From Thalassobaculum_A sp040219615 (GTDB lineage Bacteria; Pseudomonadota; Alphaproteobacteria; Thalassobaculales; Thalassobaculaceae): a DNA stretch of 64,000 nucleotides. The position numbers and the translations under genes were made by a program. How positions within the stretch are numbered: the stretch's first letter is position 1; the number at the start of each line of letters is the position of its first letter. The stretch is taken from the NCBI RefSeq assembly GCF_040219615.1, contig NZ_JAVJSE010000023.1, positions 28,540 through 92,539 of the forward strand. The letters run 5' to 3'. A model generated the notes under the pieces. It was not told the DNA's origin and made no database searches. It worked only from the letters and a program-made list of their open reading frames with translations. This document shows positions 16,562-25,487 of the stretch, piece by piece.

Positions 16562-18715
16562 TCACGCCGCCTCGCTCTCGTGGCCGAGGGCCTTGATCAG
16601 GCGGCGCAGCAGGTCGGTGGCGGCCTCGGCGATCACCGTGCCGGGCGGGAAGATGGCGGCGGCGCCGGCGGCCTTCACCGCGTCGTAGTCCTGCGGCGGG
16701 ATCACCCCGCCGGCGACGATCATGATGTCGTCGCGCCCCAGCCTGGCGAGGGCGTCGCGCAGTTCCGGCACCAGGGTCAGGTGGCCGGCGGCCAGCGACG
16801 AGGCGCCGACGATGTGCACGTCGTTCTCGACCGCCTGGCGGGCCGCCTCCTCGGGGGTCTGGAACAGCGGCCCGATGTCGACGTCGAAGCCGAGGTCGGC
16901 GAACGCCGTGGCGATCACCTTCTGGCCGCGGTCGTGGCCGTCCTGGCCCATCTTGGCGATCAGGATGCGCGGGCGCCGGCCCTCCAGCTCCTCGAACTCC
17001 CTGATCAGCTTCCTGACGGTGTCGACCACGCGGCTCTCCCCCACTTCGCTGGAGTACACGCCCGAGATCGACTTCACCTCGGCGACGTGCCGGCCCCAGA
17101 CCTTCTCGAGCGCCATGGAGATCTCGCCGACCGTGGCCTTGGCTCGGGCCGCGTCGACCGCCAGCGCCAGCAGGTTGCCGTCGCCGGTGCGGGCGGCGGC
17201 GGTCAGGGCGTCCAGCTTCTCCTCCACATCCTTCGGGTCGCGCTCTTCCCGCAGCCGCGCCAGCTTCTCGAGCTGGCCCTTGCGGACCCGGGCGTTGTCG
17301 ACCTTCAGGATCTCGATGTTGTCGGGGTCGTCGACCCGGTACTTGTTGACCCCGACGATGGTCTGGCGGCCGGCGTCGATGCGGGCCTGGGTGCGGGCCG
17401 CCGCCTCCTCGATCCGCATCTTCGGGATGCCGGCCTCGATCGCCTTGGCCATGCCGCCGTAGCCCTCGACCTCCTGGATGTGCGCCCAGGCCTTCTCGGC
17501 GAGGTCGCGGGTCAGCCGCTCGACGTAGTAGCTGCCGCCCCACGGGTCGATCACCCGGCAGGTGCCGGTCTCCTGCTGGATCAGCAGCTGGGTGTTGCGG
17601 GCGATCCGGGCCGAGAAGTCGGTCGGCAGCGCCAGTGCCTCGTCGAGCGCGTTGGTGTGCAGCGACTGGGTGTGGCCGTGGGTGGCGGCGAGCGCCTCGA
17701 CGCAGGTGCGCGTGGCGTTGTTGAACACGTCCTGGGCGGTCAGCGACCAGCCCGAGGTCTGGCAGTGGGTGCGCAGGCTGAGCGACTTCGGGCTCTCGGC
17801 GCCGAAGCCCTTCACCAGCTTGGCCCACAGCAGCCGGGCCGCCCGCATCTTGGCGACCTCCATAAAGAAGTTCATGCCGATCGCCCAGAAGAACGACAGC
17901 CGCGGCGCGAAGCTGTCGACGCCCATGCCGGCGTCCATGCCGGCGCGGATGTACTGCACGCCGTCGGCCAGCGTGTAGGCCAGCTCCAGGTCCGCCGTCG
18001 CCCCGGCCTCCTGCATGTGGTAGCCGGAGATCGAGATCGAGTTGAACTTCGGCATCCGCTCCGAGGTGAAGGCGAAGATGTCGGAGATGATCCGCATCGA
18101 GGGCACCGGCGGATAGATGTAGGTGTTGCGGACCATGAACTCCTTGAGGATGTCGTTCTGGATGGTCCCGCTCAGCGCCGCCGGCGCCACGCCCTGCTCC
18201 TCGGCCGCCACGATGTACAGCGCCAGCACCGGCAGCACCGCGCCGTTCATGGTCATCGACACGCTCATCCGGTCGAGCGGGATGCCCGAGAACAGGGTGC
18301 GCATGTCGTAGATCGAGTCGATCGCCACGCCGGCCATGCCGACGTCGCCGGAGACCCGGGGATGGTCGCTGTCGTAGCCGCGATGGGTCGCCAGGTCGAA
18401 CGCCACCGACAGGCCCTTCTGCCCGGCGGCCAGGTTGCGACGGTAGAAGGCGTTGCTGTCCTCGGCGGTCGAGAACCCGGCGTATTGCCGGATGGTCCAG
18501 GGCTGGTTCACGTACATCGTCGGGTACGGCCCGCGCAGATACGGCGGCAGCCCCGGCCAGGTGCCGAGATGGTCCAGGCCCTCCAGGTCGGCCTCGGTGT
18601 ACAGCGCCTTGACGTCGATGCCCTCCGGCGTGGTCCAGGCCGGGGCGTCGAGCGACGGTGCCGCGGTGGCCTCGCCGTGACGGCCGACCGACGCGAAATT
18701 CGGGATCCGGCTCAT
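16562..18715 (-). CDS. scpA: Methylmalonyl-CoA mutase, catalytic large (alpha) subunit
   Basis: A 717-residue adenosylcobalamin enzyme that interconverts succinyl-CoA and (R)-methylmalonyl-CoA. The N-terminal barrel includes RGPYPTMYVNQPWTIRQYAG. The C-terminal cobalamin domain has the DxHxxG motif in KMGQDGHDRGQKV near residue 597. It overlaps the small-subunit gene by four bases (ATGA), so the two chains are made together. Confidence 0.96.
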   Translation of the reverse strand: MSRIPNFASVGRHGEATAAPSLDAPAWTTPEGIDVKALYTEADLEGLDHLGTWPGLPPYLRGPYPTMYVNQPWTIRQYAGFSTAEDSNAFYRRNLAAGQKGLSVAFDLATHRGYDSDHPRVSGDVGMAGVAIDSIYDMRTLFSGIPLDRMSVSMTMNGAVLPVLALYIVAAEEQGVAPAALSGTIQNDILKEFMVRNTYIYPPVPSMRIISDIFAFTSERMPKFNSISISGYHMQEAGATADLELAYTLADGVQYIRAGMDAGMGVDSFAPRLSFFWAIGMNFFMEVAKMRAARLLWAKLVKGFGAESPKSLSLRTHCQTSGWSLTAQDVFNNATRTCVEALAATHGHTQSLHTNALDEALALPTDFSARIARNTQLLIQQETGTCRVIDPWGGSYYVERLTRDLAEKAWAHIQEVEGYGGMAKAIEAGIPKMRIEEAAARTQARIDAGRQTIVGVNKYRVDDPDNIEILKVDNARVRKGQLEKLARLREERDPKDVEEKLDALTAAARTGDGNLLALAVDAARAKATVGEISMALEKVWGRHVAEVKSISGVYSSEVGESRVVDTVRKLIREFEELEGRRPRILIAKMGQDGHDRGQKVIATAFADLGFDVDIGPLFQTPEEAARQAVENDVHIVGASSLAAGHLTLVPELRDALARLGRDDIMIVAGGVIPPQDYDAVKAAGAAAIFPPGTVIAEAATDLLRRLIKALGHESEAA

Positions 18716-20793
18716 TCGGAACCTCCTTCAGGCGACCACACACCCAGGTCCGACAGCAGCCCGCGCAGGGTGGCGAGCGTGTCGTCGCCGGCAAACAGGT
18801 AGCCGTCGATGCCGGCCGCCTGCCACTCCGCCTCGCGGTCGCCCGGACGGCCGGCGAGCCACACCCGCGACGCCCCGGCGGCCTTCAGCGCCCCGGCGAC
18901 GGCGGCGGCCCTGTCCGCATAGATGCTATCACTCGAGCAGATCACCACCAAATCGGCGGCGGCGTCCTTGAGGATCTGGTTCGCCTGCCCGGGGTCGTCC
19001 AGCTCGGCGTCCACCGCCTCGATACCGCCGGTGCCCAGGTGGTTGCGGGCGAAGGTCGCGCGGGCGGTGTAGCTGGCGGCCCCGCCGAGGCCGAGCAGCA
19101 GCGCGCGCGGGCGCCTGCCGGTCTTGGTTTGGGCGGCGTCGCAGGCGTCGCGCAGTTCCTCGAACGCCTCGCCCAGGCGGTGCGCCGGCAGCGGGGCGAT
19201 CTCCGGCTCGACCGGCCCGGCCGGCATCAGGGCGGAGAGATCGACCCCAGCCTCGGCGGCGCGCGCCCGGTCCTCGACGCTGGCGTCGCCCGGCAGCGGG
19301 TCCGAACCGTCGCCCAGCCGCTCGCGCGCCGCCGCCACCAGGGCGTCGCGGTCGACCGCGGCCACGTCCACCGGCACCTCGTCGACCTTCGGGAAGGCGT
19401 TGACGCCGGTCAGCTCCTCGCGGCGCCGGGCGATGCGGCGCTCCCGCGCGCTCCAGGCCTCGGCACAGGCCCTGGCCACGGAACCCGACAGCAGCGCCTT
19501 CGCCATGCCGCCGGCGGCCTCGATCGCCTGGAAGTGGCCCCAGGCGCGCTCGGCGAGCTTGTCGGTCAGCATCTCGACATACCAGCTCCCCCCCGCCGGA
19601 TCGACGACCCGGGCCAGGTGCGACTCCTCCTTCAGCACCAGCTGGGTGTTGCGGGCGATGCGGCGCGCGAAGCCGTCGGGCAGGCCGAGCGCGTGGGTGT
19701 AGGGCAGCACGGTCAGGCTGTCGGCCCCGCCGGTGGCGGCCGCGAAGGTGGCGACCGTGGCGCGCAGCATGTTCACCCAGGCGTCGCGCCCGGCCCAGGC
19801 GCGGGGCGCGGTGGTGACGTGCAGGGTCATACCTCGCTGGCCTTCGGGCACGCCGCACGCCTCCAGCACCCGCGCCCACAGCGCCCTCGCGGCGCGCAGC
19901 TTGGCGATGCCCAGGAACACGTCGACCCCGACCGGCAGGCAGAACACCATCTGCCGGGCGGCGTCGGCCGGGGCCAGGCCGGCCGTCTCCATGGCGCGCA
20001 GATAGGCGACCCCGGTGGCCAGCGCATAGCCCAGGTCGAGCGCCTCGTCGGCGCCGGCGGCGTGGTAGGGCGAGCTGTCGACCGAGACCGCCGTGGCGTT
20101 CGGGAAGCGGTCGTGCAGGACGGCGGCGATCTCGGCCATGCGGGCGAGGGCGGCGTCCACCGGCTCGCCCGCCGTGCCGAGGGATGCCAGCGCCCCCAGC
20201 GGGTCGGCGCCGAGATGGCCGCGCGCTTGGTCGCCGGCGATGCCGCGCCGCTCCCACAGCCCGGTCATCAGCGCCGCGGCCGGCAGGAAGGCGGCACCCG
20301 GCTCCAGCGCCGCCGTGGCGGCCTCCAGGTAGACACCGTCGAGGGCGCGGTCGAGGGCGTCGATGCCGTCGATCATCACCCCGCCGCTGCCCGAGAAGTC
20401 GCCGCCGGTGCGCGCGGTGTGGCCGAGCTGCCCGCCGGCGTCGAAGCGCAGCGCCACCGAGTTGGCCCCGGCGGCCAGGTCGGCCAGGATCGCGGCGTTG
20501 GTGGCCGCCGGGTCCGGGTGGGCGTGCAGGGTGCGGACGTCCCAGCCGAGGGCCGTGCGCTCGACGGCGCCCTCGGAAGTGGACGGGACGTGGCGCGCGG
20601 CGGCGGGCGGCGCGATCGCGTCGTCGCGCGTGTAGATCGGCTCGGTGCGGATGCCCTCGGCCAGCTCGCCGACCAGCGCCTTCTCGTAGGGCACGCCCTT
20701 CAGCGCCTTCTCGACCAGCGCCCGCCACTGGTCGCGGTCGGCCGCCGGAAAGTCCGCGGCGAGGGTGAGGGATTCGGTCGAACCGTCGGTCAT
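18712..20793 (-). CDS. mutA: Methylmalonyl-CoA mutase, small (beta) subunit
   Basis: A 693-residue partner of the catalytic subunit. It retains the barrel landmarks (QLVLKEESHLARVVDPAGGS), but the C-terminal domain lacks the cobalamin-binding DxHxxG (the equivalent region reads LLLGLGGAASYTARA). That is normal for the non-catalytic small subunit. ATG at 20791-20793 has GGGAGA upstream; a longer frame to 20862 is unlikely. First gene of the mutase-meaB group. Confidence 0.93.
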   Translation of the reverse strand: MTDGSTESLTLAADFPAADRDQWRALVEKALKGVPYEKALVGELAEGIRTEPIYTRDDAIAPPAAARHVPSTSEGAVERTALGWDVRTLHAHPDPAATNAAILADLAAGANSVALRFDAGGQLGHTARTGGDFSGSGGVMIDGIDALDRALDGVYLEAATAALEPGAAFLPAAALMTGLWERRGIAGDQARGHLGADPLGALASLGTAGEPVDAALARMAEIAAVLHDRFPNATAVSVDSSPYHAAGADEALDLGYALATGVAYLRAMETAGLAPADAARQMVFCLPVGVDVFLGIAKLRAARALWARVLEACGVPEGQRGMTLHVTTAPRAWAGRDAWVNMLRATVATFAAATGGADSLTVLPYTHALGLPDGFARRIARNTQLVLKEESHLARVVDPAGGSWYVEMLTDKLAERAWGHFQAIEAAGGMAKALLSGSVARACAEAWSARERRIARRREELTGVNAFPKVDEVPVDVAAVDRDALVAAARERLGDGSDPLPGDASVEDRARAAEAGVDLSALMPAGPVEPEIAPLPAHRLGEAFEELRDACDAAQTKTGRRPRALLLGLGGAASYTARATFARNHLGTGGIEAVDAELDDPGQANQILKDAAADLVVICSSDSIYADRAAAVAGALKAAGASRVWLAGRPGDREAEWQAAGIDGYLFAGDDTLATLRGLLSDLGVWSPEGGSE

Positions 20794-20894
20794 CGCGTCT
20801 CTCCCATATCGGTGAGGAGATACGACGGCGCGGGCGGGGTGGCAACGGTGACGCGGGGTCAAGGGGGAGGGGGAAGCCTGCTTCTACGGTGATC

Positions 20895-21221
20895 TCAGCA
20901 GTAGCTCCAGGCCACCAGGGCCAGCCCGACAATGTTCAGGATCGCAGCGGCTGCAGCACAGAGGAGTACGAGATGCAGCAAATTGAACCGCTGCTCTCTT
21001 CCGGCCTCAATCAGGGCGACGACGAAGCTGACGAGGGCCGACAGCCCGGCCGTCCCGACGAAGACCGCCGCCCTCCCGAACACGACACCCTTGTCGTCGC
21101 AGGTCCTAGCCAGGAAGCGGCCGACCCCGCTCAAATCGGTCGCCGCGACGATCAGAAACGCCGCCGCAGCCCCGCACGCCGAGATCGCGACCAATACCCA
21201 CAATGCCCGCAGCAAGAGCAT
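20895..21221 (-). CDS. Small membrane protein of unknown function
   Basis: A 108-residue protein with three hydrophobic segments: the first 27 residues, then VFGRAAVFVGTAGLSALVSF and LLHLVLLCAAAAAILNIVGL. The last part is short and ends WSYC. No family recognised. It begins 8 bases after the DUF2200 stop and is probably co-transcribed with it. Confidence 0.6.
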   Translation of the reverse strand: MLLLRALWVLVAISACGAAAAFLIVAATDLSGVGRFLARTCDDKGVVFGRAAVFVGTAGLSALVSFVVALIEAGREQRFNLLHLVLLCAAAAAILNIVGLALVAWSYC

Positions 21222-21228
21222 CACCAGA

Positions 21229-21582
21229 TCACCCCGCCCGCAGGATCTTCTCCATCGCCTTGCCCTTCGCCAGCTCGTCCACCAGCTTGTCGAGGGTGCG
21301 GATCTCGCGCATGGTCGGCTCCTCGACCGCCTCGACGCGCACGCCGCAGACCACGCCCTTGACCAGGGCGCGCGCCGGGTTGGGCGTCGGCGCCTCGGCG
21401 AAGAAGGTCTCGAAGTCGGTCCCGGCGTCGATCTGCGCCTGCAGGCCGTCGCGGTCGTAGCCGGTCAGCCAAAGGATGATCCGGTCGACCTCGTCGCGGC
21501 TGCGGCCCTTGCGCTCGGCCTTGGCGACGTAGAGCGGATAGACGCTCGCGAAGCTGGTCGTGGTGATCCGGTGTTTCGCCAT
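21229..21582 (-). CDS. DUF2200 family protein
   Basis: A 117-residue protein matching DUF2200 throughout (SFASVYPLYVAKAERKGRS, IILWLTGYDRDGL, and a C-terminal LVDELAKGKAMEKILR). The family is small, widespread and of unknown function; the GY near residue 42 and the FFAEAP segment are typical. It lies next to the toxin-antitoxin genes but I have no evidence that it is part of them. Confidence 0.85.
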   Translation of the reverse strand: MAKHRITTTSFASVYPLYVAKAERKGRSRDEVDRIILWLTGYDRDGLQAQIDAGTDFETFFAEAPTPNPARALVKGVVCGVRVEAVEEPTMREIRTLDKLVDELAKGKAMEKILRAG

Positions 21583-21624
21583 GGGATTCCGATCCTGCCT
21601 CAGTTCGCGGTCACCCTTCGCACC

Positions 21625-22044
21625 CTACACCGCCCGCGTCTCCACCCGCATCTCCTCGCCCATCGCCCTGAGCGCCGCATCCACCCGGTCCAGCCGCGAG
21701 GCGTGGTCGAAGCGGAACAGGCGGTCGACCGACTCGCGCTGCCAGCCGAGCCGGCGCTGCAGGTCGGCGCGGGTCAGGCCGGCGGCGCGCAGGCGGCGGT
21801 GCAGCAGGATCTTGACCTCGACCTGGGTGCCGACGGCGGCCGAGTGAGGCCCGAGTACCGACGGCCGGGGGATCTCCTGGCCGGTCGCGGCACGGGCTGC
21901 GAGCGCCTCCTCGATGGCGCCGGACGCGCGGGCTGCCGCCGTCTCGACGTCCTCGCCGAAGGTCGTCACCTCGGGCAGATCGGGGCAGGTCACCAGGAAG
22001 GTGCCGTTGTCGTCCGGGGTCAGGTCGATCGGGTAGCGCAGCAT
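21625..22044 (-). CDS. hicB: HicB-family antitoxin
   Basis: A 139-residue antitoxin. The N-terminal half is the HicB partial RNase H-like fold (YPIDLTPDDNGTFLVTCPDL, then a helix EALAAR). The C-terminal half is an HTH (LRAAGLTRADLQRRLGWQR), used for autoregulation in this class. The ATG at 22042-22044 has a G-rich ribosome site upstream; a GTG at 22062 overlaps the hicA stop and could also be used. It follows hicA directly. Confidence 0.88.
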   Translation of the reverse strand: MLRYPIDLTPDDNGTFLVTCPDLPEVTTFGEDVETAAARASGAIEEALAARAATGQEIPRPSVLGPHSAAVGTQVEVKILLHRRLRAAGLTRADLQRRLGWQRESVDRLFRFDHASRLDRVDAALRAMGEEMRVETRAV

Positions 22045-22058
22045 CACTTCAGCCCCCC

Positions 22059-22247
22059 TCACTTCAAACCGAGATCCTGCAGGACCTTGTCTACCAGCCC
22101 GGTGCCGAGCTCCTTGCGGGAACCGTGCATCGGCAACTGGCTGGTCCGGTCGCCGAGGCGCACGGTCAGGTGGCCGCTGCCGCCGCGGTGGGCCTCGAAG
22201 GTGGCACCGGCCCGCGCCAGCAGCCGCTTCAACTCACTGGCGTTCAT
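22059..22247 (-). CDS. hicA: HicA-family mRNA interferase toxin
   Basis: A 62-residue toxin with the double-stranded-RNA-binding-like fold. The catalytic His is in RGGSGHLTVRLG near residue 26, and the ending VDKVLQDLGL is typical. It is expected to cleave mRNA when not bound by HicB. Toxin first, antitoxin second, as usual for hicAB. Confidence 0.9.
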   Translation of the reverse strand: MNASELKRLLARAGATFEAHRGGSGHLTVRLGDRTSQLPMHGSRKELGTGLVDKVLQDLGLK

Positions 22248-22277
22248 GATGTAGGGGATTCAACACTTTCGTGGAAG

Positions 22278-22293
22278 TCTACATAAGTGTAGA
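22278..22293. promoter_or_regulatory. Palindrome upstream of hicAB, candidate HicB operator
   Basis: TCTACAtaagTGTAGA, perfect six-base arms with a four-base spacer, lies 31 bases upstream of the hicA start in a locally AT-richer stretch. HicB-type antitoxins bind palindromes near their promoter; assignment here is by position only. Confidence 0.5.
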
Positions 22294-22488
22294 GTGAGCT
22301 AAGGCGCCGATCCTGGCGCCGGATAGTGGCCATGTCCCTGTCCCGAAGCGGCGAGCGACACCACCGCTATGTGCGACGCAGGCTGGCTTTCGGGCGGTGG
22401 TGGCCGGCCCTTCGAGGCCCCCGCTGGCGCGGGGACGCCTCAGGGCGACAGGGTGGCGCGGGGTGCCGCCGTGCACCCAGCCTGCCCC

Positions 22489-22902
22489 TCACCCCGTCCA
22501 ATCCTCCACCGCGAGCCCCTCGACCCGCCCGAACTCCCGCCGGTTGTTGGTCACCACGGTGCAGCCGGCGGCCAGCGCGTGGCCGGCGATCAGGGTGTCG
22601 TTGCCGCCGATCGCGAGGCCCTGTGCCGCCAGCGCCGCGCCCAGGGCGGCGGCCGCGTCGGCGGCGGCGCGGTCGAACGGCAGGACGCCGTGCAGCCGGG
22701 CGCAGAACGCGTCGATCTCGTCGCCCAGCCGCGGCGACGCCTTCGGGCTCGCCGCGCCGCGGCGCATCTCGAAACAGGTGATCGACGAAATGACGATCCG
22801 GTCGCCGCGGGCGGCGGCCTGCGCCAGACGCCCGCGCACCGCCTCGGGCCGGCGGCGGATGACGTAGGAGCAGATGTCGGTGTCGAGCATGAACGCGGTC
22901 AC
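22489..22902 (-). CDS. vapC: PIN-domain toxin VapC
   Basis: A 137-residue PIN-domain ribonuclease. The acidic centre is seen as MLDTDICSYVI (first Asp), ITCFEMRRG (Glu), GGNDTLIAGHA (Asp) and TVVTNNRREF. Length is normal. It overlaps vapB by four bases (ATGA). It probably cleaves a tRNA or rRNA target, unknown here. Confidence 0.9.
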   Translation of the reverse strand: MTAFMLDTDICSYVIRRRPEAVRGRLAQAAARGDRIVISSITCFEMRRGAASPKASPRLGDEIDAFCARLHGVLPFDRAAADAAAALGAALAAQGLAIGGNDTLIAGHALAAGCTVVTNNRREFGRVEGLAVEDWTG

Positions 22903-23216
22903 GCGCCGCGCCCCCGCACTCCGTCGGGCAGATCCTCGTCGGTCAGTTCGAAGCGGCCGGGCTCGACCACGTCGGCGCGCTCGCGCAGGAAGCCGTCGAT
23001 GCCGTCCGGCACCGGGCGGTCCCAGAACGAGTCCCAGCTCGGCCGTACCGGCCGCAGGATGATGCGATCGCCCTCGCGGGTGACCTCCATCCGGTCGACG
23101 CCCTCGGGGTCGAACGCCTTCGGCAGCCGCACCGCGCGGCTGGTGCCGTTGCGGAAGATCGAGACGGTGTAGTGCTCCCCCGGCTCCGGGTGCTGGTTCT
23201 CCGGGCGATGCTTCAC
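22899..23216 (-). CDS. vapB: VapB-family antitoxin
   Basis: A 105-residue AbrB/SpoVT-type antitoxin. The N-terminal swapped hairpin is SIFRNGTSRAVRLPKAF, then VTREGDRIILRPV, and the acidic C-terminus binds the toxin. The start is GTG at 23214-23216, with AGGAGG five bases upstream; the frame continues further but without a better site. Confidence 0.85.
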   Translation of the reverse strand: MKHRPENQHPEPGEHYTVSIFRNGTSRAVRLPKAFDPEGVDRMEVTREGDRIILRPVRPSWDSFWDRPVPDGIDGFLRERADVVEPGRFELTDEDLPDGVRGRGA

Positions 23217-23238
23217 GGGCGCCTCCTGACGCGCGAAT

Positions 23239-23248
23239 ACCATATGGT
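23239..23248. promoter_or_regulatory. Palindrome upstream of vapBC, candidate VapB operator/promoter
   Basis: ACCATATGGT is a perfect 10-base palindrome next to a second CAATATATGG, 22 bases upstream of the vapB start. The patch is AT-rich within GC-rich DNA. It is a likely operator or -10 region. Confidence 0.4.
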
Positions 23249-23347
23249 CAATATATGGATAGGGCCGTCCTATGCCAACGGGCGTCGCGATACTGCCACT
23301 TTGATCGGGACAGACGGGATTTCGGGCGGCGGAGACCTTGTGGCCGC

Positions 23348-23797
23348 CTATTCCCGGTCGCGCGCGACCATGCGCCCGGCCCGCGCCTTCTGCCGGGCGA
23401 GGATGCCGTCGCGCAGGCGCTGGAACAGCCGCGGCGGCAGCATCCCGTAGTCGTAGCGGCCGGGCCGCCCGGGGATCGGCCGGAGATCGAAGCCGGGCCA
23501 GGCGAAGCTGTTCAGCTCGTCGAGGCGGAGCCAGTGCCGGCCGCCGTCCAGGCCGAGGCTGCGGCAGGTCGCGGCCGGGATCTCGATGGACGCCGTCGGG
23601 TCGTCGGGCGGCCGATGGGTGATCGGCGCGACGATCGTGCGGATGTCGCCGGCCGCCACGAGCCGGGCGGCGACCACGATCGCGCAGGGCCGATCCTTGG
23701 CCGCCTCGGCCGTGCGCTCGTGGCTCCACAGGAAGCCGTAGCGGATCACCAGACCCGGCCGGGGGACCGGCAGGCTCATCCACGCCGGCTCATTCAC
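23348..23797 (-). CDS. PemK/MazF-like growth inhibitor toxin
   Basis: A 149-residue protein resembling the divergent PemK-like plasmid-maintenance toxins. Visible features are PRPGLVIRYGFLWSHE, KDRPCAIVVA and VAPITHRPPDD, the barrel strands of the CcdB/PemK fold. The frame starts with GTG at 23795-23797; ATG at 23779 is an alternative. It follows the Phd-like antitoxin after six bases, so the two make a pair. RNase activity is inferred by family. Confidence 0.75.
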   Translation of the reverse strand: MNEPAWMSLPVPRPGLVIRYGFLWSHERTAEAAKDRPCAIVVAARLVAAGDIRTIVAPITHRPPDDPTASIEIPAATCRSLGLDGGRHWLRLDELNSFAWPGFDLRPIPGRPGRYDYGMLPPRLFQRLRDGILARQKARAGRMVARDRE

Positions 23798-23803
23798 GCC
23801 GAC

Positions 23804-24058
23804 TCATTCCGGCCCGGCGCCGTATTCCGCCGCCTCGATGGCCGCGACCAAGTCCTCGGGCAGCTCGCCGACCACCAGCGACTGCCGCTCGCGGCGCTTG
23901 AGCGCCTCGTAGTGCGCCGCCTCGCTCGCCGAGAGATAGGCCCCGATCACCCGGCCGTGGCTGGTCACGTGGATGATCCTGGACTCGATGGCCTGATCCC
24001 GGTACCGGGCGAAGTTCCGGGAGAACTCGGTCGCCGGCACGCCACGTCCTGACGTCAT
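23804..24058 (-). CDS. Phd/YefM-family antitoxin
   Basis: An 84-residue antitoxin. The N-terminal DNA-binding part is VPATEFSRNFARYRDQA, followed by IIHVTSHGRVIGAYLS, the typical Phd/YefM hairpin, and an acidic C-terminal helix. AAGGAGG lies five bases upstream of the ATG. The operator-like palindrome directly upstream fits autoregulation. Confidence 0.85.
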   Translation of the reverse strand: MTSGRGVPATEFSRNFARYRDQAIESRIIHVTSHGRVIGAYLSASEAAHYEALKRRERQSLVVGELPEDLVAAIEAAEYGAGPE

Positions 24059-24070
24059 GCCATCCTCCTT

Positions 24071-24106
24071 CGTATCTGCGTAAAATGTGTAATTTACGCA
24101 GATACG
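24071..24106. promoter_or_regulatory. 14-bp inverted repeat upstream of the Phd/PemK-like operon
   Basis: Perfect arms CGTATCTGCGTAAA and TTTACGCAGATACG flank an eight-base AT-rich spacer, 12 bases upstream of the antitoxin start. The position and symmetry are those of a Phd-family autoregulatory operator, and the site probably covers the promoter or leader. Confidence 0.75.
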
Positions 24107-24134
24107 TCAAGCCGCCCGGCGCCGCGCTCCGCCC

Positions 24135-25409
24135 CTACCCCTCGGCGCCCGAACGGTACGCCATGTACTGCCGGTGGGTCGCGATGTGGGCGGCGACATA
24201 CATGGCGTCGTGCCACACCCCCCAGATGAACGACGAGCCGCGGCGCGACAGCCAGGGCAGGCCGAGGAAGTAGACGCCGGGCTCGGTCGACACGCCGCGC
24301 CGGTGCGTCGGCTTGCCGGCGGGGTCGAAGGCGTCGACCTGCAGCCAGGAGAAGTCCAGGTCGAAGCCGGTCGCCCAGACGATCGAGGTCACGCCGGCGG
24401 CCGCCAGGTCGAGCGCCAGCACCGGGTCGGTCACGCAGGCCGGGTCGGCCGGGATCTCCCAGGCCTCGGGCTCGGCCGGCAGGTCGAGGCCGTTGCGCGC
24501 CACATAGTCGTCGGCCTGCTGGAGCTCCGAGCGGTAGCTGCGGTCGCCGGCGGCCAGGTTGTCGGCGAGGTCGGGCGCGAACCGGACGACGCCGTCCTCG
24601 TAGCCGGCGGTGCGGCCGACCAGGGTCATGCCGCGCTGGGCGAGCCGGCGGAAGTCGATGGTGTGGCCGCCATAGGCGCCGCTGACCGCGATGGTGACGT
24701 GCCTCGTGTCCGGCTCCGGCGCCTCGATGTCCCAGCGGCCGAGCACGCCCAGCCACCAGCAGTAATCGCGCTCGCGGTAGCGCCTGGGGTAGCGGCTGTG
24801 CGGGCCGACCGAGAGATACACCCGGCGCCCCGACCGCAGCAGCTCGTCGGCGATCTGGGTGCCCGACGAGCCGCAGCCGACCACCAGCACCGCGCCGTCC
24901 GGCAGCTGATCCGGATTGCGGTAGCCGGTGGAATGCATCTGCAGCGGCCCGGCGGTCTCCGGCACCATCGCCGGCACCCTGGGGCGCTGGAACGGGCCGG
25001 TGGCGGCGATCACGTAGTTGGCCTCGACCGGGCCGGCCGTGGTCTCGACCCGAAACCCGGGCCGCCCGGCATTGCGCCGGACCGCGGTGACCTCGACGCC
25101 GCAGCGGATCGGGGCGGCGAACTTCTCGGCATAGGCCTCGAAGTAGTCGGCCACCCGGTCCTTCGGCACGAAGTCGTCGGGCCCGAAATCGGGGAAGTCG
25201 AGGCCGGGGAACCGGTCGTGCCAGGCCGGGCCGTTGGCGACCAGCGAGTCCCAGCGCCACGACCGCCAGCGCTCGGCGATCCGGCCGCGCTCCAGCACCA
25301 GGTGCGGCACGCCGAAGCGGCCCAGATGCTCGCTCGCCGCCACCCCGGCCTGGCCGCCGCCGACCACCAGCGCCTCCACCCGTTCGGCCTCACCCCGATC
25401 GACCGCCAT
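24135..25409 (-). CDS. FAD/NAD(P)-dependent monooxygenase (flavin-containing monooxygenase type)
   Basis: A 424-residue enzyme with two Rossmann motifs: LVVGGGQAGVAASEHLG for FAD near residue 14 and VLVVGCGSSGTQIADELL for NAD(P)H near residue 176. Between them is the ATG-motif IAATGPFQRP, typical of class B flavoprotein monooxygenases and CzcO-like proteins. The start is taken at ATG 25407-25409. It lies downstream of the ACP gene on the same strand with a 78-base gap, so it may or may not belong to that operon. Substrate unknown. Confidence 0.87.
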   Translation of the reverse strand: MAVDRGEAERVEALVVGGGQAGVAASEHLGRFGVPHLVLERGRIAERWRSWRWDSLVANGPAWHDRFPGLDFPDFGPDDFVPKDRVADYFEAYAEKFAAPIRCGVEVTAVRRNAGRPGFRVETTAGPVEANYVIAATGPFQRPRVPAMVPETAGPLQMHSTGYRNPDQLPDGAVLVVGCGSSGTQIADELLRSGRRVYLSVGPHSRYPRRYRERDYCWWLGVLGRWDIEAPEPDTRHVTIAVSGAYGGHTIDFRRLAQRGMTLVGRTAGYEDGVVRFAPDLADNLAAGDRSYRSELQQADDYVARNGLDLPAEPEAWEIPADPACVTDPVLALDLAAAGVTSIVWATGFDLDFSWLQVDAFDPAGKPTHRRGVSTEPGVYFLGLPWLSRRGSSFIWGVWHDAMYVAAHIATHRQYMAYRSGAEG

Positions 25410-25487
25410 GCCCGCCCCACTCCCGATCCGGCCCTGCCCGCGACTCAATCAGGCCGGTCGTCGCGGCGCAACAGCGGCGTCGGCGGT

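Noticed and set aside
22248..22488. A gene between hicA and vapC
   Set aside because: Only the hicA promoter region and low-complexity GC-rich sequence are seen; the frames there have no family features.
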